A DNA stretch of 64,000 nucleotides from JBCCQH01 sp039024435 (GTDB taxonomy: Bacteria; Bacteroidota; Bacteroidia; J057; JADKCL01), in contig JBCCQH010000001.1 of assembly GCA_039024435.1 (NCBI GenBank), positions 340,287 to 404,286 on the forward strand, written 5' to 3'. The translations under genes and the position numbers were made by a program. The notes under the pieces are model-generated. The model was given only the letters and a program-made list of their open reading frames with translations. It ran no database searches and had not been told where the DNA came from. Of the stretch, positions 38,535-46,544 are shown piece by piece. Position 1 is the first letter of the stretch. Each line of letters begins with the position of its first letter.

Positions 38535-39050
38535 ATGAAATTACATTCAATTATCGCTATCGCAGCCGTGCTGCTGTTTACTGTATCATTGACTTCCTGT
38601 GGCGGCTCGGGAAAATACGCCAACAGTACCCCCAAAGAATTGGGCGAATCCCTCTTCGCCGCGGTAAAAGCCAATGATGCCGAGGGCATGTTGGAACTCT
38701 TCCCCACCAAAGACGACATGCTTTCTTCCCTCAACAAGGCGGATATTCCGTCCGAGCAAAAGGACGAAATGGTCAAGAAGTTCTCCAGCGAGTGGCCGGA
38801 GATGCAGAAAGAGATGAAAAGCGCCATTGAAAGCTCGATGAAGGAAATTTCCAATGACGTCAAAGTTGAAGAACTCGAACTCGTCGAGGTAAAGGCCGAC
38901 GACATCGAAGAGCGCGAAGGCTTTGAGCAGACCAACGTTGAAGTAATGGTCAAAGCGGGTGAAAAAGCAATGACGCTGGAAATCCGCCGGGCGGGTCACA
39001 TGGAAAGCGGTTGGGTCATGAGCCCGCGTGGTTTCCGAGTGCGCGAATAA
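38535..39050 (+). CDS. Small lipoprotein of unknown function, tandem copy 1
   Basis: A 171-residue lipoprotein (lipobox LTSC). The mature part begins with a flexible GGSGKY stretch followed by the segment NSTPKELGESLFAAVKANDAEG, and is acidic and helical (many Glu and Lys) up to a basic end. The next gene encodes a clear relative. No known family was recognised, but helices after STPxELGxSxFAAxxANDxxxxxE suggest a small all-helical domain resembling DUF4878-type lipoproteins. Start fixed by the promoter and the lipobox. Confidence 0.75.
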   Translation: MKLHSIIAIAAVLLFTVSLTSCGGSGKYANSTPKELGESLFAAVKANDAEGMLELFPTKDDMLSSLNKADIPSEQKDEMVKKFSSEWPEMQKEMKSAIESSMKEISNDVKVEELELVEVKADDIEEREGFEQTNVEVMVKAGEKAMTLEIRRAGHMESGWVMSPRGFRVRE

Positions 39051-39107
39051 GGCATATCAACACCGTCCATTCTCAAACAGTTTTGTTGCTCCAATCAAAC
39101 AGCGATC

Positions 39108-39632
39108 ATGAAACTTGTCTGGACCACATTGTTGATTTTAGCGGGGGTATTTGGGGTCAGTTGTGACGCCAAGTACCCCCGCAGTACGCCGGAAGAGCTG
39201 GGAAATTCCGTTTTTGCTGCCCTGCGGGCAAATGATCGGGCAGCCGTCCAGGAGATGATTCTCACCGAAGAAGAAATGCTTCTTTTGGTCGACGAAAATC
39301 CCTACGCCCAGGGTGAGGAAGCGCAAAGGCGGGCGGAGTTCCGCGAGAAGTGGCCCCAGCAAAAGGAAAACATCCAAACGGGCATCGGGAAGAAGTTTGA
39401 TCGGGTGGTGCAACAAATCCAGGCCAAAGGCAAGCTCAGTGACCTAGAGCTGCTTGAAGTGGTGGTGGATCCGATTGACCGACGGGGAAGTCTGCGGGTC
39501 ACCCGGATTTACCTCGTCACTCAGTTGAACCGCGAGGAAATCATCCTGCGCATCAAGCAAGCCAATTCTATCAATCGGGAGTGGAGCCTCGGAATGCTCG
39601 GATTCTCCATTTACGAACAACCTTTTCGCTAA
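39108..39632 (+). CDS. Small lipoprotein of unknown function, tandem copy 2
   Basis: A 174-residue lipoprotein (lipobox GVSC) paralogous to the gene 57 bases upstream. Both share YxxSTPxELGxSxFAAxxANDxxxxxE directly after the lipidated cysteine, then a long helical middle and a beta-rich end. They have diverged strongly elsewhere, so the duplication is old. Probably cotranscribed with copy 1. Confidence 0.72.
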   Translation: MKLVWTTLLILAGVFGVSCDAKYPRSTPEELGNSVFAALRANDRAAVQEMILTEEEMLLLVDENPYAQGEEAQRRAEFREKWPQQKENIQTGIGKKFDRVVQQIQAKGKLSDLELLEVVVDPIDRRGSLRVTRIYLVTQLNREEIILRIKQANSINREWSLGMLGFSIYEQPFR

Positions 39633-39718
39633 ACTTTTTCAGTTTACCATAGCAATTACGAGTGTATCGGCCCGTTAATTGCAGTCGGTCGGCGAATTAA
39701 AAAGAGAGAGAAAATTGC

Positions 39719-40063
39719 CTACCCATCGGATTTTACGCCCGCCAAAATGCGGTCTACTTCGATGCTGTAGTGGCTGAGATCGAGGATTGAACTTCCGTTT
39801 TGGATTAAGAGCACCTGCGGCGATTCGTGCCGGACGGAAAACTGTTCGGCAATGGCGGCCGAAATGTCCCGGTGCGCAATCAAATCCAAGTAATGCAAAT
39901 CAAGCTGTGCCGCCAGATCGGCAATGCCTGCGTCAAGGCGCCGCTTGGCGCCGGCGGAGATGCCACACCGGGTGCTGTGTTTGAAAATCAATTGTGGCCG
40001 CCCTCCCGATGCTTGTACGATGGCGGATAGACCGGAGACGGACTCAAGATTTTGCCAACTCAT
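39719..40063 (-). CDS. ytxJ: YtxJ family bacillithiol-system redox protein
   Basis: A 114-residue thioredoxin-fold protein. The conserved motif FKHSTRCGIS places the redox cysteine at residue 33, typical of YtxJ, a monothiol bacilliredoxin-like protein that removes bacillithiol from protein thiols. Bacteroidota that make bacillithiol commonly carry it; no synthesis genes are in this window. It follows a tiny lipoprotein gene by 13 bases on the same strand, and both are probably read from the promoter at 40222-40252. Confidence 0.85.
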   Translation of the reverse strand: MSWQNLESVSGLSAIVQASGGRPQLIFKHSTRCGISAGAKRRLDAGIADLAAQLDLHYLDLIAHRDISAAIAEQFSVRHESPQVLLIQNGSSILDLSHYSIEVDRILAGVKSDG

Positions 40064-40076
40064 AACCAGAAACGCC

Positions 40077-40196
40077 TTAGCGGTGATTGCTCGTCTTTTG
40101 CGCCTGACATTGGTGGCTGCGTTTCAACGCCGTACAAGAAGTCATGACAGCAAAAGAAAGTGCAGTGGCAAGAACGATCAAAAATACCTTTTTCAT
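40077..40196 (-). CDS. Tiny lipoprotein (39 residues), copy B
   Basis: A 39-residue lipoprotein: signal MKKVFLIVLATALSFAVMTS, lipidated Cys21 and a mature tail of 19 residues ending CQAQKTSNHR. The paralogue at 40340-40453 ends CMAKKIGNHR, so Cys, Ala, Lys and a terminal NHR are shared. A consensus promoter ends 26 bases before the ATG, which supports this as a real gene. It is probably cotranscribed with ytxJ. Function unknown; the shared cysteine beside a redox gene suggests a thiol or metal role, which is speculation. Confidence 0.7.
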   Translation of the reverse strand: MKKVFLIVLATALSFAVMTSCTALKRSHQCQAQKTSNHR

Positions 40197-40221
40197 GTGA
40201 CTAACTTTCATTCCAAGTTCC

Positions 40222-40252
40222 CAAACATACGATGTGACGTGCAAACACGCAA
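40222..40252 (-). promoter_or_regulatory. Promoter of the tiny lipoprotein B and ytxJ
   Basis: On the minus strand TTG at 40252-40250, 20 bases, then a full TATGTTTG match at 40229-40222. The ATG of the 39-residue lipoprotein follows 25 bases later. Confidence 0.65.
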
Positions 40253-40339
40253 CCGTTGCGGTACCAGAGGGCAACAATGTGGCCCCAACGGAATGAAAAC
40301 GCACCGGAAAAATTCAATTGATCGAAAATAGAAACCCGA

Positions 40340-40453
40340 TCAGCGGTGATTGCCGATCTTTTTGGCCATGCACACGTGCTTTGAACCGGAGCAAGAGGAA
40401 AGCGCGCCCGCCATAGCCAAACCAATAACGAATACGAAGAGAAACTTTTTCAT
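40340..40453 (-). CDS. Tiny lipoprotein (37 residues), copy A
   Basis: A 37-residue lipoprotein: signal MKKFLFVFVIGLAMAGALSS, Cys21, and a 17-residue mature tail ending CMAKKIGNHR. It shares the Cys-x-Ala-x-Lys-x-x-Asn-His-Arg ending and the start MKKxxxxV with copy B, 143 bases downstream. The DNA around both stop codons is also similar (a shared GCGGTGATTGC segment), so the two arose by duplication. The gene is too short for routine prediction; the paralogy is the main evidence. Confidence 0.65.
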   Translation of the reverse strand: MKKFLFVFVIGLAMAGALSSCSGSKHVCMAKKIGNHR

Positions 40454-40831
40454 GACGATGAGAATTGTTACTGTCCTAAAACCAAACCTGATTGCGTTAC
40501 GGGCAAGTGGGGGTTGACGTTCGGGAGGCCATCCACAAAAACCCCCGATAGTTTACATTGGGAGGAGTAGGATTTTACTGGATTTTTTGGATGAATGAAA
40601 TTCACCCCGCAAGTTTCGCTCACTGCTGCCGTCGTTGGGGAAATGGCCCGCGGGTCCGGAATACAATTCATCCCACCGGGTGAGGATTTCCTGCGCCCGC
40701 CAATATTTTTGTGCTGATCGCCCCGGGTCGTCGGAATCAAAGGCGAGATCGGGGGGTCCGGCACGGGGAAAATGGAAGAAATCCTTACTTTCGGCACATC
40801 AACTATTCGGGGAGGAAGTTCCCAAATTTCC
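40454..40831. other. Gene-free stretch between tiny lipoprotein A and the methyltransferase
   Basis: No convincing gene. An open frame on the minus strand runs through it into the methyltransferase gene but is a shadow of that gene. A TACTTTCG element at 40787-40794 on the plus strand is a near -7 match 37 bases before the methyltransferase start. Confidence 0.35.
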
Positions 40832-42031
40832 ATGGAAATCAGTGACATCGAGTTTTTGCAGAGTCCCCGCGGCCAGGAATTGATTGCTGGGCACCGGGAG
40901 ATGGATCCGGGAGAATTCGCCTTGCGGCATGCGGGAGCGGACTTTCCGGTAGCGGCAGTCGCTACCCAACTCAAGTACCGGGCCCGGGCGCAAAAGAAGT
41001 TGCCGACCTGGTACGCCTGGGGGACGATCTTTCCGCCGCGGGCATTTGAGCAGTGCAGCAGCGAAGCCGCTGCGGCGCTCAAGCCCCTCGGAACGGGGAC
41101 GCGGGCGGTGGACCTGACCGCGGGCCTCGGGGTGGATGCGGTCGCTCTCGCCGCCCATTACACCGAGGTCATCGCGGTTGAGCGCGATCCCGCTTTGGTA
41201 GCGCTCGGTCAGTGGAACCTACACCGGCTCGGCATTCCGAATGTCCGCTACATGACGGGCACCGCGGAGGAATTTGTGCGCACGTATACCGGTCCCCGGT
41301 TTGACTTGGTTTTTTGCGATCCTGACCGGCGGGATGCCGAAGGCCAACGAAGATTTGCCCTGGCGGACTGTAGGCCCGACATCCGGGAGTTGCGTGCTCC
41401 CCTGACGGCCATGGCGGAGCGGGTCATGGTCAAGCTTTCCCCCATGCTGGATTTGCGTGAACTCGAGCGCCAGCTCACCCCCTTGGACCGGTTGTCGGTG
41501 CTGGCCATCGACCAGGAGGTCAAGGAAATACTGGTGGAATGGGGGGCGGGCGTGCCCTTCCGCCGATCCGTAGCGTTTGTGCGCCGGGGGAGGCAACACC
41601 GATTTGAGGCGCCGGAATCGGGTGCAGTTCCCTTACTGGGCGATCCTGAGCCCGGCCATTTCCTCTACGAGTCCGATGTCTCCCTGTACAAGGCGGGTCT
41701 GGTGCCCGATTGGTGGGCCCAGGAATTCCCCCATTTGCCCGGCGCAATGAACCACCCCGAGGCGTACCGCTGGTCTCCGGAGCGAATTGCGGATTTTCCC
41801 GGGCGCACCTTCCGGATTCGGGAGAGCTTGCCTTACCAGCCCAAGCGGGTCAAAAAATTTATGGCTGTCCGCGGGATCCGACGCGCCAATCTCTCCCGTC
41901 GCTGTTTTGACGTGCCTTTGGCCCAAGTGCGGTCGCGCCTGGGGATCAAGGAAGGGGGAAGTGATTACCTAATCTTTACCCGGAGGGCCACTGGGGAGCG
42001 CATTGTTTTCCTCGCCGACCGCTTGCTTTGA
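40832..42031 (+). CDS. Class I SAM-dependent methyltransferase with THUMP-like domain
   Basis: A 399-residue protein. An N-terminal helical region (to about 90) precedes a Rossmann-type methyltransferase core with motif I VDLTAGLGVDA near residue 94-104, an acidic motif II (AVERDP), and motif IV FCDPDRR. The C-terminal part, ending KKFMAVRGIRRANLSRRCF and LGIKEGGSDYLIFTRR, is the THUMP-like domain of this family. It probably modifies RNA; the target is not known. The coding region overlaps the end of the convergent site-2 protease gene by 63 bases. Confidence 0.85.
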   Translation: MEISDIEFLQSPRGQELIAGHREMDPGEFALRHAGADFPVAAVATQLKYRARAQKKLPTWYAWGTIFPPRAFEQCSSEAAAALKPLGTGTRAVDLTAGLGVDAVALAAHYTEVIAVERDPALVALGQWNLHRLGIPNVRYMTGTAEEFVRTYTGPRFDLVFCDPDRRDAEGQRRFALADCRPDIRELRAPLTAMAERVMVKLSPMLDLRELERQLTPLDRLSVLAIDQEVKEILVEWGAGVPFRRSVAFVRRGRQHRFEAPESGAVPLLGDPEPGHFLYESDVSLYKAGLVPDWWAQEFPHLPGAMNHPEAYRWSPERIADFPGRTFRIRESLPYQPKRVKKFMAVRGIRRANLSRRCFDVPLAQVRSRLGIKEGGSDYLIFTRRATGERIVFLADRLL

Positions 42032-43417
42032 AGCCTCCTGCGCGGCTTCCCGGTCCGATTTTTCCTTCATGCGGGCCAGCAAGTCGATGAAGGCGTGGTG
42101 GTCCCACAACAGACGCAAATCCTCATCGGTGGACATGGCGGCGTGGTCGCGGAATCCCTGTCGCATCGCGTCCTCCAAGCAGCGCAAGGCTTCGACCGCA
42201 CTCCCGAGGCGCGCATTGGCGCAGGCCATGTTGTAGAGGAGTTCGGGAGTGGCTTTCTGTTTGCGGGCCAATTCTCCCAACTCTACGACTTCGCGGTAGC
42301 CAGCATGTTTCAGGAATTGGTGCTGGATGTAGACCGCGGCCTGGTCAAACCAGGACGATTCCTCAAAGGAAATCGTTTCCTCGTAGGCTTCGCGCAGCCG
42401 GCCCTGCCGGATCATCTCCGAAGCATACACCGCCAGCAGGGTGAGGGTGGCCCGGGCATTCAGGGCGCGGGCGGCAAAGGCCATCGCTTCGGGCAGGTCG
42501 CCTTCCGCTTTGAGCTTCAGGAAGCGCATCGCATCACTGGTGCTCAACTGGCGGCGGTGTTCAGCGATAAAGGCGAGGGTGCCCGGGCCGTCATTGCGCA
42601 TGTCCAAGAACAGGGCCGCGACTTCGGTGGCCCAGGCCCGGTACTGTTCTTGATCGGCCATTTTGAGGAGTTGACTGGCGTTTTGCAGGCCTTGGGGGGC
42701 ATCCTGGCCCCGCATCAATATCTGGATCTTGTGGACGATTTGCCGCATTTCCTCCCGTTTGGGCGAGGCGCTGCGGAGCCGTTGAAAATTCGGGGAAATG
42801 ACCCACACGAGCAGCAGGGCGATCCAGAGCCGGTCAGCTTGGTAGGCCCAAATCGCGGCCGGAACCCCCAGACCGATGGAAATGAGGGCGGAGATGCGTT
42901 CGGCGGGAAGCTTCTTGGCGAGGCGCAGGGTGTAGTACAATACCTGGCCACCGTCCAGCGGATAAAGCGGGAGTAGATTGGCGAGGCCCCACACGAAATT
43001 GAAGAGCAGCAGGATGCCGATGGCGTCGCTGGGCGACAAGGTGATGCTGATCGGAATACCAGCAATCAGGCAGTACACCAGAACCAGACCGCCAAAAGCA
43101 AAACCGGCAAAGGGGCCGGCCAGGGTGATCAGGATGTACTGGAGGTTGCTGGGTTCATTGCCTTCTTCGCGGGACCAGATGGTGAGTCCCCCGATGAAGG
43201 TCATCCGGATCGCGGGCCGCAAACCAAAGGTCCGCGCCACCACCGCATGGCCAAATTCGTGGATCATTACCGATACGAGAATGCATCCGGCGATGATGAG
43301 GCCGTAAATTGGGTTTTGCAAATTGGCGAGGTACAGGAGCACCACCAGGAGAAAAAACCCGGGATCCAGGGTAACGGGAAAACCAAACAGTCGGAATTTC
43401 AAGCCCAATCCGCGCAT
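41969..43417 (-). CDS. Site-2 protease family metalloprotease with helical repeat C-terminus
   Basis: A 482-residue membrane protein. The S2P core (about 1-220, some six membrane segments) has the zinc motif HEFGH at 53-57 and the third ligand Asp155 in LYPLDGGQ. The remaining 260 residues are soluble, helical and TPR-like, which is longer than the usual stand-alone S2P. Such proteases cut membrane-embedded substrates, often anti-sigma factors; no sigma factor gene is adjacent. Its 3' end overlaps the convergent methyltransferase gene by 63 bases. A -7 element TAGATTTG lies 15 bases upstream of the ATG. Confidence 0.85.
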   Translation of the reverse strand: MRGLGLKFRLFGFPVTLDPGFFLLVVLLYLANLQNPIYGLIIAGCILVSVMIHEFGHAVVARTFGLRPAIRMTFIGGLTIWSREEGNEPSNLQYILITLAGPFAGFAFGGLVLVYCLIAGIPISITLSPSDAIGILLLFNFVWGLANLLPLYPLDGGQVLYYTLRLAKKLPAERISALISIGLGVPAAIWAYQADRLWIALLLVWVISPNFQRLRSASPKREEMRQIVHKIQILMRGQDAPQGLQNASQLLKMADQEQYRAWATEVAALFLDMRNDGPGTLAFIAEHRRQLSTSDAMRFLKLKAEGDLPEAMAFAARALNARATLTLLAVYASEMIRQGRLREAYEETISFEESSWFDQAAVYIQHQFLKHAGYREVVELGELARKQKATPELLYNMACANARLGSAVEALRCLEDAMRQGFRDHAAMSTDEDLRLLWDHHAFIDLLARMKEKSDREAAQEASKQAVGEENNALPSGPPGKD

Positions 43418-43432
43418 GCAATTTGTTTTTTG

Positions 43433-43440
43433 CAAATCTA
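43433..43440 (-). promoter_or_regulatory. -7 element of the site-2 protease gene
   Basis: A full TAGATTTG match on the minus strand, 15 bases before the ATG. No clear TTG lies at the expected -33 distance. Confidence 0.45.
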
Positions 43441-43454
43441 AGGCAAACGGATAA

Positions 43455-43542
43455 ACGGTGAACGAGGAACCACGGTACGGGTGAACGGTACGGGGCTTTC
43501 GCTACCCCCGTACCGTTCCCCGGAGGTGGTGCCGTTCACCGT
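43455..43542. repeat. Nested inverted repeat
   Basis: An inner perfect 12-base stem (43484-43495 with 43506-43517, 10-base loop) lies inside an outer perfect 9-base pairing (43455-43463 with 43534-43542). Parts also repeat directly (43474-43489 and 43484-43495 share ACGGTACGGG). A related stretch is found at 5789-5811 between two other convergent genes. It ends inside the stop-codon region of the membrane protein gene at 43536 and may act as its terminator. Confidence 0.6.
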
Positions 43543-44906
43543 GCCTTTGGCGAAAGGAGAATTTGGATTTCGTGGAGGACGAGTAAGCCGACGAGGACGA
43601 GGTAGGGGGCAAAAAAGCGCGCGCGGTAGGAAATGTATACGAGGTGAAAGATCAATGGAATGGCAGTGAGGGTGCCCAGGACAAGCAGGGCGCGGCGGTG
43701 GCGGTTCCGCAGATAAAGGACCGCGGCGCCAAGGAGGGCGACCCACCAGAGGTACCACCAGGCGGGGAGGTAGCGGTTCCCGAATTCAAGGCTGGTCCAG
43801 AGGGCGGGAATGCGGTCCCGACGGGTGCTCAGGTCGTAGTCAAAGGTGGTCCGCATCAGGCTGTCGATATAGGCGTACTCCGCCGGGGGATGGTAGTAGT
43901 GCAGCCCGGGCGTGAAACGGTAGTCAATGTAACTCAGGTGGTGCAGGAAGTAGACATTATCGTGAATAAATTGGCGCTCGGCGGCCCAGAAGTGCTGCTC
44001 CATGAGCTGGGCGGCCACGGCCCCAAAGATGCTGTCACAGCGGTTGATACCGCGATTAACGGAGTAACCTTGGGCCTCATAATCGGCGACGCAGTCTTTG
44101 TAGCCGAGGTAACTGAGTTCGCGGCGGAGTTCCCGGTTTGCGACGAGCTGCCCGTCCCGAATGATGTAAGGATCGACGTAGCGGCGGAATTCAGGGCCAT
44201 CGATGGCATTGGGGTCGTACATCGAGGAACTGAAATCCCAGCGGACCCGGCCTTCGACGGTATAGAGGTCGCCTTCGTTGATGATGCCCTGCCCGATGAA
44301 CACAAAGAGGTAGCACACGGTGAAAGGAAGCAAGGAGGCGCCGAGGTTCAGCATCCGTCGGCCCCAAGGAAGCGGAGCGAACAGCAGCAGCCCAAACAGG
44401 GGCAAGTGGGTCATGGAGGAGAGTTTGCTCAGGAAGGTCAGCCCCATCGCCAGGCCAAAGAGCAGGGCGGAGCGGCGGTTGGGCTGGCGCAGGCACCGGA
44501 TGAGCAGGGCTACGCTCAGGAGGGTGAGCGAGGTAAAGAGGCTTTCGGAGAGGAGGGAAAAGTGGTAAAACAGGCTGAGGGGTTCGAAAGCGGCCAGTGC
44601 AAGCGCCGGGTAGCGGAAGCGCCGGTGGTCCCGGAAGAGTTCGTGGATCAGGAGCGTCGCGCAGAGGGCGTACACCGCAAGCTGGACCGCGAGGATGAAC
44701 CAGACATTGGGCCAGAGGGTGCGGCAGGCGGCAATGACGAGGTTGAGTAGGGGATTGTGGTAGATGTCCCAGGAAAAGCCCCCGGCGATGAAGGAGTTGG
44801 TGTCGATCTCGTAGAGCGGCGTGGTCAGCAGCAGGAGTACGAACTGGGCGAGGAAAAGGATTCCGGCTTCGTACCAATAGCTGCGTGATGTCCGCGGGAG
44901 CTGCAT
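43536..44906 (-). CDS. Polytopic membrane protein, possibly GT-C-type glycosyltransferase
   Basis: A 456-residue protein with about ten hydrophobic segments. A large non-membrane stretch lies at about 210-370, with DFSSSMYDPNAIDGPEF and a Cys pair. The layout (N-terminal membrane segment followed by EIDTNSF, many helices and one large loop) resembles GT-C glycosyltransferases, but no signature could be confirmed, so this is only a suggestion. The start codon follows the partial -7 element TATCTTG by 5 bases. It follows the GNAT gene on the minus strand. Confidence 0.55.
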   Translation of the reverse strand: MQLPRTSRSYWYEAGILFLAQFVLLLLTTPLYEIDTNSFIAGGFSWDIYHNPLLNLVIAACRTLWPNVWFILAVQLAVYALCATLLIHELFRDHRRFRYPALALAAFEPLSLFYHFSLLSESLFTSLTLLSVALLIRCLRQPNRRSALLFGLAMGLTFLSKLSSMTHLPLFGLLLFAPLPWGRRMLNLGASLLPFTVCYLFVFIGQGIINEGDLYTVEGRVRWDFSSSMYDPNAIDGPEFRRYVDPYIIRDGQLVANRELRRELSYLGYKDCVADYEAQGYSVNRGINRCDSIFGAVAAQLMEQHFWAAERQFIHDNVYFLHHLSYIDYRFTPGLHYYHPPAEYAYIDSLMRTTFDYDLSTRRDRIPALWTSLEFGNRYLPAWWYLWWVALLGAAVLYLRNRHRRALLVLGTLTAIPLIFHLVYISYRARFFAPYLVLVGLLVLHEIQILLSPKAR

Positions 44907-44993
44907 GGCGGCAAGATACAGTTTGGGCGGGGATTTTGGGCAGGGGATCGGGCTTTGGGCGGAGAAGTGTATCGCAGACGCCCGGCACGCTAC

Positions 44994-45599
44994 TTAGGGG
45001 AGAACCGGGGGGATTTCCGGATTGAATCCGTCGGGATAGCGGCTTTCCCATTCTTCCCGCAGGATCCCGTAGCCCATGCCGTCGTAGTAGGTGCCGCGAA
45101 CGATGCGGGCCTTGCGGAAGCAGGCTTCTTCGCGAAATCCGAGTTTTTCGGCGAGGTGCATCATGGAGAGGTTGCCCGACCAGGTCCGACAATCCAGCCG
45201 GGCGAGGACCTCGCGGGTAGCGAAGAGGTATTCGCACCAGAGGCCCAGGGATTCGTAGCCGATGCCCCGGCCGCGGGTCGCGGGGTCAAACAGATTGATT
45301 CCGACTGAGAGCCAATAGGTTTCTTTGCTCTGCCAATAGCTGCTGACCCCGCCCAGAAGCCGGTCAGTGGTGCGTTCAGCGATGCCCAGACCGTGTCGGG
45401 GCAGGGGAAATTTCTCCTCGTGAATGTACTTCTGCAGGGTGGTGAGCCAGGATTCTCGCTCTTCTTCGGTCATGGCCGGATAGTAGGGGCCATCCCACTG
45501 CTTCCATTCGGGATCCCCAGTGTGCCATTTCCGTAGATCGGGGATGTCGACCATTTTCCAATCCCGCAGGACGATCTGCGGGCCTTGCATGTGAATCAT
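44994..45599 (-). CDS. GNAT family N-acetyltransferase
   Basis: A 201-residue acetyltransferase of the RimJ/RimL-like GNAT type. It starts with LRDWKMVDIPDLRKWHTGD, shows GINLFDPATRGRGIGYESLGL with the acetyl-CoA pyrophosphate-binding RGRGIG loop at about 110-115, and a final MMHLAEKLGFREEACFRKARI segment, the usual GNAT end. Substrate unknown (protein N-termini, small molecules or antibiotics are possible). A second ATG three codons downstream (45590) is also possible. The ATG at 45599 lies 4 bases after a TATCTTTT element. Confidence 0.85.
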   Translation of the reverse strand: MIHMQGPQIVLRDWKMVDIPDLRKWHTGDPEWKQWDGPYYPAMTEEERESWLTTLQKYIHEEKFPLPRHGLGIAERTTDRLLGGVSSYWQSKETYWLSVGINLFDPATRGRGIGYESLGLWCEYLFATREVLARLDCRTWSGNLSMMHLAEKLGFREEACFRKARIVRGTYYDGMGYGILREEWESRYPDGFNPEIPPVLP

Positions 45600-45667
45600 G
45601 CGGAAAAGATAAGGGATTTGGGGCTAATTGTGAGGGTTTTGTGCTGGGAAAACCAACCAAACAATGC

Positions 45668-45703
45668 GCCTCGTATCCGGGCTGGGGGGCGGGGATACGA
45701 GGC
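45668..45703 (-). terminator. Hairpin upstream of the GNAT gene
   Basis: A perfect 11-base stem (45668-45678 with 45693-45703, 14-base loop) lies about 60 bases downstream of the small membrane protein gene ending at 45763 and probably ends its transcript. Confidence 0.55.
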
Positions 45704-45762
45704 GGGAAGATGGAAAAAGCGAAGGTAAAATTGAGATAAGATGCGGGTAATGTCGGTTAAGG

Positions 45763-46068
45763 TCAGCGGCCGACAAACGCCAGCACCAGTTCAAAGATGC
45801 AGAAGTACATCCCGATCAGGATGATCCCGCTGGCACCAAAGAAGAACAGCGATGGGGCGGCGTAAACGGTCAGCAATTGGAGTTTGAGTTTGCGATGGGG
45901 AGAGTCAGTTTGGGTACTTAGAGAGATGGAAAGTTTGAATAGGCTGATTATGAGCGTTGTAACCGCCGTCCAAATTGCCGGTACCGGAGTACCCGACGGG
46001 ACGGCATCGGTTGAAATAGCTAGGGCTCTTGGTTTTTTGGTCGCAGTTTTATGTTGGTAGAAGTTCAT
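45763..46068 (-). CDS. Small membrane protein of unknown function
   Basis: A 101-residue protein from the ATG at 46068, with two hydrophobic segments (TAVTTLIISLFKLSI and LFFFGASGIILIGMYFCIFELVLAFVG) separated by a basic, polar loop. No known family. The reading frame is open back to a GTG at 46239 (158 residues), which lies exactly 4 bases after a perfect promoter -7 element; if that mRNA is leaderless, the longer form would be made. The ATG form is given as the conservative choice. Confidence 0.5.
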   Translation of the reverse strand: MNFYQHKTATKKPRALAISTDAVPSGTPVPAIWTAVTTLIISLFKLSISLSTQTDSPHRKLKLQLLTVYAAPSLFFFGASGIILIGMYFCIFELVLAFVGR

Positions 46069-46243
46069 GCTGTCAGTTGGTGCGAAATATTTGAGCGGAT
46101 CACCGAGATAAGAATCCCCAGGGTGCAGTGCACCGGATGGTAAATTCAATCTTAAAGGTGAAACCTGTTGGTTGCTTTTTTCTGTCGTGCGCCTCGGCGC
46201 TTGAGTTGGTAACTTGAAGTGCGGCGTTGCGTGCGGCACGGGA

Positions 46244-46274
46244 CAAAAGTAAAAAGCCCGGAAAAACCCACAAA
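46244..46274 (-). promoter_or_regulatory. Promoter of the small membrane protein
   Basis: On the minus strand TTTG at 46274-46271, 19 bases, then TACTTTTG at 46251-46244, a full consensus match. A GTG start lies 4 bases further on (46239-46237). Confidence 0.7.
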
Positions 46275-46544
46275 CTGAAAAGCAAATGCCTTCTTACATC
46301 GATTTAGGAAGCAATGAAAGGGTTCGGGGCCAGGTGTCAGCAAAACCCATCGTGTCGGAAGGCGCGCTGGATGGGCATTTCTACCGGATGAGTGCTCCGA
46401 CCTCGCCCCACGGATGGAGCACGCCGCATTTGCCCGGAAAACGATCCTTCACCCGGCGGCACAAAAAAAGCCTTCACTTTGCGGAGAAATATTGCAAGGT
46501 GAAGGCCATCGGGATGTAACGTTTTGCCCGTAAAGTTGCCGAAA
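46275..46544. other. Gene-poor stretch before the FKBP gene
   Basis: Short open frames cross this stretch on both strands, but none has a signal peptide, domain or neighbour that supports it. A hairpin (GCCTTCAC with GTGAAGGC, about 46470-46505) lies downstream of the FKBP gene and may be its terminator. Confidence 0.35.

Noticed and set aside
40468..41082. Minus-strand open frame of 204 codons
   Set aside because: Overlaps the start of the methyltransferase gene in antisense and has no signal or domain.
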